A stretch of DNA of 64,000 nucleotides from Dyella_B sp036746095 (GTDB lineage: Bacteria > Pseudomonadota > Gammaproteobacteria > Xanthomonadales > Rhodanobacteraceae): the NCBI RefSeq assembly GCF_036746095.1, contig NZ_DAIOEU010000016.1, forward strand, positions 1-64,000, read 5' to 3'. The notes beneath the pieces were generated by a model. The model made no database searches and was not told where the DNA came from. It worked only from the letters and a program-made list of their open reading frames with translations. Positions within the stretch are counted from its first letter, which is position 1. Each line of letters opens with the position of its first letter. Both the position numbers and the translations under genes were made by a program. Below, in pieces: positions 8,952 to 16,400 of this stretch.

Positions 8952-10298
8952 ATGCTTTTCGCCAAAGGCGTAAAGGCCGGTGCCGTTGCGGCGCTGGTCG
9001 TAACAAGTGCTGTGGTCAATGCGGGTACCTTTCCGGATTACGGCTATCAACCGCCGGCGACGTACAAAGGGCCGCTGTTCCAGCTGAGTCAGAATTATCC
9101 GGCGACGCTGCCGAGCGGACCGGTGCCGGCATTCTTCAAGCTGCTGCCCGCCAAGCTCACCAACAATTTCGAGCAGTGGCGACCATACGTGGAAGCGGTC
9201 AAGCAGTACTGCCTGGAAGGCAACGTCGAAAACGATTGGTACGTGCAGAAGAACACGATCCGCCATTGGTATCACGCACCGTGGCAGCACTACGGGCCGC
9301 TGGGACGTGAAGGCATTCATGGGCTAACCAAGGAAGCACAGATCCAGTCCAGGCAGCTTGCACCCACACAAATCGCCACGGGTCAGACGTTTGCGGTGGG
9401 CATCTACAACGACGTTGGCGGCTACACCATCGGCCAGGTGTGGAAGAACCCGCAGGACCCCGATCCCGCTGTCACATCCAAGCCAAACAGCTTTCATGAC
9501 GGCACGGTGGTGTGCAAAGCATTGTTCGCGGACATCGATCTCAAGCAAGTACCTTTCCTCGTCAATCCCGTGTTGTGGCAAGCCTATGTCACCGACAGTT
9601 TTGACTCGGCCAACCGCGAGATCAAGAATGTCGCCCTTATCCAGATGGATTTCGCCGTACGTGACAGCCGCGTACCGGGCACGGGCTGGATCTTCGGCAC
9701 CTTCCAATACAACGGCGCGGTCACCGGCAAACCGGGCTGGGACAACCTCGTGCCGGTGGGTGTGATGTGGGGCAACGATCCGCAAAACAACCGCAACGAC
9801 TACACCAACAAGCAACCTACCGTAACCAGGATCAATCCAACGATTACGGAGTCGGCGATCAACGCGCGTCCTGAACTGCCGCCTACGCATCTGGGCTGGA
9901 ATGGGCGCCTCAATGGTCCGGTGGACAATCCGGTCAGCTCATGCATGAGTTGCCATATGACCGGGGAAAGTCCGCAGCTTTCGCCAATGAATCCCACCTT
10001 CCAGGCGCCGGACAAAATACCGCCCGTAGGTTCGAAAGAATGGATGCGCTGGTTCCAGAACGAAGAAGCTGGCGTGCCGTTCGACGCGGCAGCGCTCAGC
10101 ACCGACTACAGCCTGCAGCTTGCTGGAGGCATCGCCAACTTCTACGACTGGAAATGTGACCAGGGCGGCGTATTCGTAGGTGGCGGCAATGCCTGCCAGC
10201 AGGCGCGCAACTTCCACCTCAAGTTGCTGAAATCGGCCACGCCGCCGGCCAAGGTGTTCAAGGTGGAGCGCGATCCGGCGCTTAACGAAATTCATTGA
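8952..10298 (+). CDS. Exported protein with one CxxCH haem-type motif, function unknown
   Basis: I do not recognise a characterised family. The 448-residue protein has a signal peptide (about 1-24, ending VNAG), many aromatic and proline residues, and a single SSCMSCHMTG motif at about residues 331-340 that would fit covalent haem c attachment. Two other cysteines, in QYCLEG and VVCKAL, could form a disulphide. A ribosome site, GAGGGGG, precedes the ATG. The protein is far longer than a typical small cytochrome c, so it may be an enzyme with one haem. A hairpin terminator follows. Confidence 0.7.
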   Translation: MLFAKGVKAGAVAALVVTSAVVNAGTFPDYGYQPPATYKGPLFQLSQNYPATLPSGPVPAFFKLLPAKLTNNFEQWRPYVEAVKQYCLEGNVENDWYVQKNTIRHWYHAPWQHYGPLGREGIHGLTKEAQIQSRQLAPTQIATGQTFAVGIYNDVGGYTIGQVWKNPQDPDPAVTSKPNSFHDGTVVCKALFADIDLKQVPFLVNPVLWQAYVTDSFDSANREIKNVALIQMDFAVRDSRVPGTGWIFGTFQYNGAVTGKPGWDNLVPVGVMWGNDPQNNRNDYTNKQPTVTRINPTITESAINARPELPPTHLGWNGRLNGPVDNPVSSCMSCHMTGESPQLSPMNPTFQAPDKIPPVGSKEWMRWFQNEEAGVPFDAAALSTDYSLQLAGGIANFYDWKCDQGGVFVGGGNACQQARNFHLKLLKSATPPAKVFKVERDPALNEIH

Positions 10299-10310
10299 TC
10301 GAAAAGCAGA

Positions 10311-10342
10311 TGCCGAGCTGGGCGCGTGCGCTCAGCTCGGCA
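10311..10342 (+). terminator. Probable terminator hairpin
   Basis: A 10-bp perfect stem (10311-10320 with 10333-10342) is extended inward by a further GCGC/GCGC pairing. It lies 12 bases after the stop of the CxxCH gene. There is no clear T tract, so Rho-independent function is uncertain. Confidence 0.5.
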
Positions 10343-10447
10343 CGCTTATGTGCAATATCCGATTTGCGCAGTGCGTTGCCGAAGCTGTCGCGCATAGTGC
10401 TTCCATGCGACACTGGTGTCATCGCCGAACCACAAGGGGAATGTGGC

Positions 10448-10741
10448 GTGCAAATTCTCACGCTGGAACATTTTGCCAGCCGCATCAACGAAACCTTTAC
10501 CGTAGACCTTGGCCACGGCAAATCGCCGTTCGTATTGGTCGAAGCACGGCCATTGCCAGCCGCGGCCGTGCCCGGCATGGTGCGTGCGCCGTTCTCGCTG
10601 TTGTTCCATCACACCTCAGCGGTGTTGTTTCCGCAGCGCATTTATCAGATGGAAAATCCGGGGGTCGGCGACTTCGGCATCTTCCTGGTGCCGGTGGCGC
10701 GCAATCAGGACGGATTTGTCTATCAGGCAGTGTTCAATTGA
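10448..10741 (+). CDS. DUF6916-like protein of the collar-protein cassette
   Basis: A small 97-residue protein. I chose GTG 10448 over the long upstream extension because AAGGGGA lies seven bases before it and the product then begins QILTLEHFASRINETF, like DUF6916-type proteins. The later parts LVEARPLP, RAPFSLLFHH, LFPQRIYQMENP and GDFGIFLVPVARN fit that family, which is known to me mainly from loci encoding microcystin-dependent-type tail collar proteins. Here it converges on the GNAT gene and overlaps its 3' end by 19 bp. Function is unknown. Confidence 0.65.
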   Translation: MQILTLEHFASRINETFTVDLGHGKSPFVLVEARPLPAAAVPGMVRAPFSLLFHHTSAVLFPQRIYQMENPGVGDFGIFLVPVARNQDGFVYQAVFN

Positions 10742-11292
10742 ACGTCGCCGCCTGGGACGCGCCAGCGCATGAGTTGATGAAAACCTTCCAGGGATTCATC
10801 GCGAAAACCTAATCTTCGATAAAGATGATGGGCTCGAACATTGCGTTGCTCCACATGCAGCGCCACGCTGCATGCTCCGTTTCGTTGCGCTGCTGCAAGC
10901 AACTGCGTCAAAAGCGCGCTGCCCAAACCTTTTCCGCGATAGGCCGGCATAAGTCCGATGTCGATCACCAACCAATCTGCTTTTTGGCGCGAAACATAAA
11001 GACGGCCAATCGGTTCGTTTTGGTATTCCAGGATCAGGAATTCAGCGTCGGCGAAGTAATGCACAAAATGCCGGTGCTGTAACGCAAATTGGCTATCAAG
11101 GAATGCAGCCATGGCGCCATCGGGCCATTCGACGAGAGCCAGTTCTTCAGCGCGCGAACACGCATAAAGCGCTCGCAAGAACACACCATCACTTTCCGCC
11201 ACCCAGCGCAGGGTGTAGCCCTCACGCCGGAGCTGTGGCGGTAGTTCAGTGGCAAAGATCTGCTTGGGCGGAAACGCAGCAAGTGTCTGCAC
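10723..11292 (-). CDS. GNAT-family N-acetyltransferase
   Basis: A 189-residue acetyl-CoA-dependent acyltransferase. The central core shows EYQNEPIGRLYVSR, WLVIDIGLMPAYRGKGLGSALL (acetyl-CoA pyrophosphate loop, R-G-K-G-LGS) and the terminal AHHLYRRLGF motif. The start is GTG and has no obvious ribosome site, so it may be translated after the collar genes upstream. It is the last gene of the minus-strand collar cluster, 82 bases after the third collar gene. The substrate is unknown; a tailoring role on a cassette partner is speculation. Confidence 0.85.
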   Translation of the reverse strand: MQTLAAFPPKQIFATELPPQLRREGYTLRWVAESDGVFLRALYACSRAEELALVEWPDGAMAAFLDSQFALQHRHFVHYFADAEFLILEYQNEPIGRLYVSRQKADWLVIDIGLMPAYRGKGLGSALLTQLLAAAQRNGACSVALHVEQRNVRAHHLYRRLGFRDESLEGFHQLMRWRVPGGDVQLNTA

Positions 11293-11374
11293 GTGACGGA
11301 ATACATCAGGTCAGAGCACGCAACAGGCTGGAGCGATGGGGTCGCGGAGCCGGCCTGCTGCGTGCCCAAAAGCA

Positions 11375-11902
11375 TCAAGAAAACTGCGGATAGGCGCCGT
11401 TCAAGGCGATGCAGAAGTTCACGGCGAGAAAAGGCTGGCGATTTTCGTGCGGCTGATTGCCGCCGTAGGTACTCATCGCGGTGGGTAGCAGCGTGGTATT
11501 GGGCTGCTGATTGTTGTTGTAGTCCTCGAACAGGCCAGAGCTGGTCAGCGCCGCATTGGCAGCAGGCTGCGATGAGCGCGTACCGGTGCCACCAAACCCT
11601 TGTGCCGAATGGATATGCATAGGCATCTCGTTGGTTATCAACGTATGCGCCGCTTCGCCGAACGCCTCTCCGATGACGCGTTGCGACAACCCCAGTCCCG
11701 TGCCCTGGCTACACGGCGCACGCGTGGTCAGGTTGGGCAATTGGAATGTGGTCGTCCCGTTGCCGCCGTAAGCGGTGCCAAGCAAGGAATAGAGCGTCGA
11801 GTATTGCGAGACATTCAAGGTCGCGCCGTTGCACAGGGCCCAACCAACGGGCGCAAAGCTGAAACCGAAGACTTGTACTTCGCCAACAAAAGGTGTGGTC
11901 AT
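11375..11902 (-). CDS. Phage tail collar-domain protein, copy 3
   Basis: A 175-residue member of the tail-collar / microcystin-dependent-protein family. It shows the usual layout: short N-terminal strand MTTPFVGEVQVFGF, the ALCNGATL motif, LLGTAYGGNGTTTFQLPNL, then a serine/asparagine-rich middle and a C-terminal QPFLAVNFCIALNG. The N-terminus of copy 2 is nearly the same (MTTPYVGEIRLFAF). No signal peptide is visible. In phages such domains form fibre or collar parts; chromosomal stand-alone copies have no settled role. Confidence 0.85.
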   Translation of the reverse strand: MTTPFVGEVQVFGFSFAPVGWALCNGATLNVSQYSTLYSLLGTAYGGNGTTTFQLPNLTTRAPCSQGTGLGLSQRVIGEAFGEAAHTLITNEMPMHIHSAQGFGGTGTRSSQPAANAALTSSGLFEDYNNNQQPNTTLLPTAMSTYGGNQPHENRQPFLAVNFCIALNGAYPQFS

Positions 11903-11931
11903 GCCGTTCTCCGAATAAGCTTGCGCAGTTG

Positions 11932-12465
11932 TCAGCTCTGTGAGGGGAAAATCCCTTCCCAGGCAATGCAGAAAGACAGCGTCAACGTAGGCATGAGGTT
12001 GTTGTGCGGCAGATTTCCGCCCGACTGCCCGATCATGTTTGCGGCCATGGGGTCGACTGTAGGTGTTCCGCTAATGTTTTGCAGATAAAGATGGTCGCTG
12101 GGCAAGGTGCCAGGTTGCACCGTCGCGCCCGGCGATACAGCGCTCGCGGCGTTGGTGGTAACCATGAAATTATGGTTGTGCGCCGGCATCTGGCTGCTCA
12201 GCAAGGTGACATTTTCACTGCCGCCCACTTGGCCGAGCACGCGGGGCGTCAGACCCAGGCCGGTACCCTGGTGCAGCGGCGCCTGGCCGCGCAGATCCGG
12301 CAGCGCAAAGGTGTTTACGCCATCGCCGCCGTAAGTGGTGCCGAGCAAGGTATACAGCACCTGGTAATTGGCGATGGACTGCAGGCTGCCATCGCAGGCC
12401 ATCCAGCCGGTGGGGATGCGTTGGAATGCGAATAGGCGTATTTCGCCGACGTAAGGTGTCGTCAC
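11932..12465 (-). CDS. Phage tail collar-domain protein, copy 2
   Basis: A 177-residue paralogue in the same operon, 39 bases after copy 1 and 29 bases before copy 3. Motifs are MACDGSLQSI, LLGTTYGGDGVNTFALPDL with RGQAPLHQGTG, and the C-terminal LMPTLTLSFCIAWEG. A ribosome site, GGAGGAG, is visible just upstream on the minus strand. The conserved cysteine positions near the N- and C-termini are shared with the other copies. Confidence 0.87.
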   Translation of the reverse strand: MTTPYVGEIRLFAFQRIPTGWMACDGSLQSIANYQVLYTLLGTTYGGDGVNTFALPDLRGQAPLHQGTGLGLTPRVLGQVGGSENVTLLSSQMPAHNHNFMVTTNAASAVSPGATVQPGTLPSDHLYLQNISGTPTVDPMAANMIGQSGGNLPHNNLMPTLTLSFCIAWEGIFPSQS

Positions 12466-12504
12466 GTTGGTTCTCCTCCCGAAAACGAATGAGTCATCAA
12501 GCCA

Positions 12505-13044
12505 TCAGCTGCGTGATGGATATATGCCGGTGAGAGCGATATTGAAATTGATGACGCGAAACGGCTGCATATTGCTGTGCGGGCCGGATCCACCCGTCAT
12601 GCCGATGGTTGCGGGATAGAGCGGGACGGTGTTGGTGCCCCCGGCTGCGAATACCGGAATGGTGGTGTTGTTGCTCGTACCCAAAAGCGCATTCGTCGGG
12701 ATCTTGCTGTTGCCCGTGCCAGTGGTCGCGTTGACCGGATGGGTATGCATCGGTAGCTGCGTACCCGTAAGAGTGACTGACTCCACGCCACCTACTTCCC
12801 CGATCGTATAAGGAGATGGCTGCCAACCCGGATCCGCCGAAGGACCGCTGCCCGTAGGCGTGCGCCCCCGCAGATCGGGCAATTGAAAGTTAGTCGTACC
12901 GTTGCCGCCGTATTGCACGCCGAGCAACGAAAACAGTGCTGTGTTTTGTTGAACGGGCAAGAGCTGCCCGTTGCATAGTGCAAAACCGCGTTGGGCAAAA
13001 CCAAAGCCGGTCATCATGATCTGACCGATATAAAATTCCGACAT
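12505..13044 (-). CDS. Phage tail collar-domain protein, copy 1
   Basis: The first gene of the minus-strand collar cluster, 179 residues. The frame is open further upstream, but ATG at 13044 has AGGGGGAAG just before it and gives the family-typical start MSEFYIGQIMMTGF. Motifs are ALCNGQLLPV, LLGVQYGGNGTTNFQLPDL, RGRTP and the C-terminal PFRVINFNIALTG. It is the most diverged of the three copies. The promoter presumably lies in the 376-bp gap shared with the divergent autotransporter gene. Confidence 0.87.
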   Translation of the reverse strand: MSEFYIGQIMMTGFGFAQRGFALCNGQLLPVQQNTALFSLLGVQYGGNGTTNFQLPDLRGRTPTGSGPSADPGWQPSPYTIGEVGGVESVTLTGTQLPMHTHPVNATTGTGNSKIPTNALLGTSNNTTIPVFAAGGTNTVPLYPATIGMTGGSGPHSNMQPFRVINFNIALTGIYPSRS

Positions 13045-13420
13045 GCGACTTCCCCCTGTTATGGATAGTTGCAATGCTTTGACACCGCGAGACGCCACGC
13101 TTGGGGCGAATGTCACGGTTGCGGCATATGTCCAGCGATGCCCTCGCTCCAGCAAACCCCTGCGAGGGCGCTCGAATGTTAGCCGTGCCCGGTCCGGCAA
13201 ATGTGATGAAACCGTGACGAAGATAACACTTGACTTGTAGGCATCTTGTCCACGACGTTATGCACCGTTGAGTGGGGCTTGCGAGCAGCAGCAGGCCAAT
13301 TGCTCGAGCTTCGTGTTGTATTGGGGATTACAGGTTTTTTCTCGCTACGCGTCTATGCGCGGCATTAGCGCGTCCGCTTAGGCGCGCCAGGCGTTGTAGG
13401 TTGTCTCAGGGGTAGGGACC
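13045..13420. other. Divergent intergenic region between collar operon and autotransporter
   Basis: This 376-bp gap must hold promoters for both directions. A TTGACT sequence at 13230 has no -10 element at normal spacing, so I do not call a promoter. No repeat, small gene or hairpin with T tract was recognised. A purine-rich ribosome site, AGGGGTAGGGA, precedes the autotransporter ATG. Confidence 0.4.
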
Positions 13421-16400
13421 ATGATTCACACGGATTTCGTTCGCCATCGTGCGGCGTGCGCTCGGCTATTGGGTGCAATCACTTCTGTTTTCAGCATGGG
13501 TTTGCTGTTGGCCCTGATGATGCTGGGGGGCCTTTGGCCCCGTGAAGCGGCGGCCTATACGACCGCGACCGGCTGCACCGTGGCGATTACCTTCAACGCC
13601 AGCCCGCTCGGGACATCGCAGCGCTATGACTTGCCTGGGCCATATGGGCCTTGCAGTCCGAACGGCGATATTCAGTCAACGCCGAACGCGACGGCAGTGG
13701 GAACCAACCCGGGCAATCCAGGTGACCAAATCGCCGGGCAGCATGGCACTTACACACTCGAATACGACGCCAATGGCAACGAGTGGATCTTGTATACGCC
13801 GACCTCCGCCGTTTCGACCGGCTATACGGAGTCGATTGCGTTTTATGGCGACGACGGCGGGACGACGGTCTACAACAACACGGCCAACGTCACTATCCAC
13901 ATTGTTGCCAACGCTCCCGATGCACCGACCATCGGTACCGCAACGGCCGGCAACGGACAAGCCTCGATAACGTTCGCCGCACCAGGCAATGATGGCGGTT
14001 CTCCCATCACCGGCTATACCACTACGTCGAGTCCGGGGGGACTCACCGGCAGTTGCGCCGCATCACCCTGTACGGTCACCGGCCTCACCAACGGGACGGC
14101 TTATACCTTCACGGTTACTGCCACCAACGCTGTCGGTACGAGCACGCCGTCGGCGGCGTCCAACAGCGTTACGCCATCGACCGTGCCCAGTGCGCCGACC
14201 GGCGTAAGCGCCACCAGCGCCGCCCCGGCGCAGGCCACCGTGACCTTCAGCGCAGCCAACAATAACGGCTCGCCCATCACCGGTTACACGGTGGTTTCCA
14301 GCCCCGCCGGCGGCATTGATTCGAATGCCGGTTCGACCTCGCTCAGTCATGTGATCACCGGCCTGACCAACGGCACCGCCTATACCTTCACGGTCACGGC
14401 GACCAATGGGGACGGCACCGGTCCGGCGTCGGTGGCATCGAACAGCGTGACGCCGAAGGCGACGCAGACGATTACCTTCGCCAATCCGGGCACGCAGAAC
14501 TTCGGCACCACGCCGACGCTTACCGCCACGGCCAGCTCCGGCCTGACTGTGACATTCTCGTCGACCACGACCGGCGTATGCACGATCACCAGCGGCGGCG
14601 CGCTTACGTTTATCAGCGCCGGCAGCTGCACCATCAATGCGGACCAGGCGGGCAACGGCACCTATTCGGCGGCGGCGACCGTGCCACAGACCTTTACCGT
14701 CGCGGCGGTCGTACCCGGTGCGCCCACTATCGGCACGGCCACGGCTAGCAGTGCGCAGGCATCGATCAGCTTTACCGCCCCGGCCTTTACCGGGGGTGCG
14801 GCGATCACCCAGTACACCGCCACCAGCAGCCCGGGCGGCCTGACGGGTATCTGTGCCAATTCGCCGTGCGTGGTGACCGGTCTTACCAACGGTACCGCCT
14901 ATACCTTTACGGTGACGGCGACCAACGGCGTCGGTACCGGCGCGCCATCGGCGGCCTCGAACAGTGCGACGCCGCAGGCGACGCAGACGATTACCTTCAA
15001 TAATCCAGGCACGCAGAATTTCGGCACCACGCCGACGCTGACGGCCACGGCCAGCTCCGGCCTGACGGTGAACTTCAGCTCGAGCACGACCGCGGTATGC
15101 ACCATCACCAGCGGCGGCGCGCTGACCTTTATCACTACCGGCAGCTGCACCATCAACGCCAATCAGAGCGGCAATGGCACGTACAGCGCCGCACCGCAGG
15201 TGAGCCAGTCGTTCACCGTCAACGCGGTGGTGCCGGGTGCGCCCACCATCGGTGCGGTCACCACCAGCGCGCAACAGGCGACGGTCAACTTTACGGCGCC
15301 GGCGTTCAACGGCGGCGCTGCGATCACCGGCTACACCGCCACCAGCAGCCCGGGTGGCCTGACGGGTACTTGCGCCAATTCGCCTTGCCTCGTGACCGGC
15401 CTTACCTACGGCACGGCCTACACCTTTACGGTGACCGCCACCAACTCGGCCGGCACCGGTGCGCCATCGGCGGCATCGAGCAGCACGACACCGCAGTCGG
15501 CGCAGACGATTACCTTCAATAATCCGGGTGCGCAGAACTTCGGCACCACGCCGACGCTGACGGCCACGGCCAGCTCCAGCCTGACGGTGAGCTTCAGCTC
15601 GAGCACGACCGCGGTGTGCACCATCACCAGCGGCGGCACGCTGACCTTCCTCACCGCCGGCACCTGCACCATCAATGCCAACCAGGCTGGCAACGGTACC
15701 TATCTGCCTGCGCCGCAAGTCAGCCAGTCGTTCACCGTCAACGCGGTGGTGCCGGGTGCGCCCACCATCGGCACGGCGACCGCAGGCGATCAGCAAGCGA
15801 CGGTAACTTTCACGGCGCCGGCATCGTCAGGCGGCTCGCCGATCACCAGCTATACGGCCACCAGCAGTCCGGGCGGCAGTGTCGGAACCTGCACGACCTC
15901 GCCGTGTACCGTGACCGGGCTGGTCAACGGCACTGCCTATACGTTCACGGTGACGGCGACCAACGGCATCGGCACGGGTAGTGCGTCCGCCGCGTCGAAC
16001 GCGGTGACGCCGAAGGGCAACCAGACGATCACCTTCAGCAATCCCGGCACGCAGAATTTCGGTACCACGCCGAGCTTGACTGCGACGGCCAGCTCCGGCC
16101 TGCCGGTGACGTTCACGTCGAGCACCACGGCGGTATGTACCGTCACTTCCGGCGGTGTGCTGACCACCGTGACGCCGGGAACCTGCACCATCAATGCCAA
16201 CCAGGCCGGTAACGGTGCGTATCTGGCGGCGGCGCAAGTCACGCAGTCGTTCTCGATTGCCGGCGTGGCGCCGGCCGCACCGACGATCGGCACCGCCACC
16301 GCCAGCGATGCACAGGCCACGGTGACGTTTACGCCGCCCACCGTGACCGGCGGCGATGCGATCACCGGCTACACCGCCACCAGCAGTCCGGGCGGTATCA

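Noticed and set aside
10448..13044. Collar genes as part of a prophage
   Set aside because: No capsid, terminase, baseplate, lysis, integrase or attachment site is seen within the surrounding 10 kb.
13230..13264. TTGACT/TATGCA promoter for the autotransporter
   Set aside because: Spacing between the boxes is about 23 bp, too long for a sigma-70 promoter.
14063..15796. 577-codon minus-strand frame opposite the autotransporter
   Set aside because: Arginine- and glycine-rich shadow of the repeat region; its apparent periodicity only mirrors the 519-bp repeats on the coding strand.
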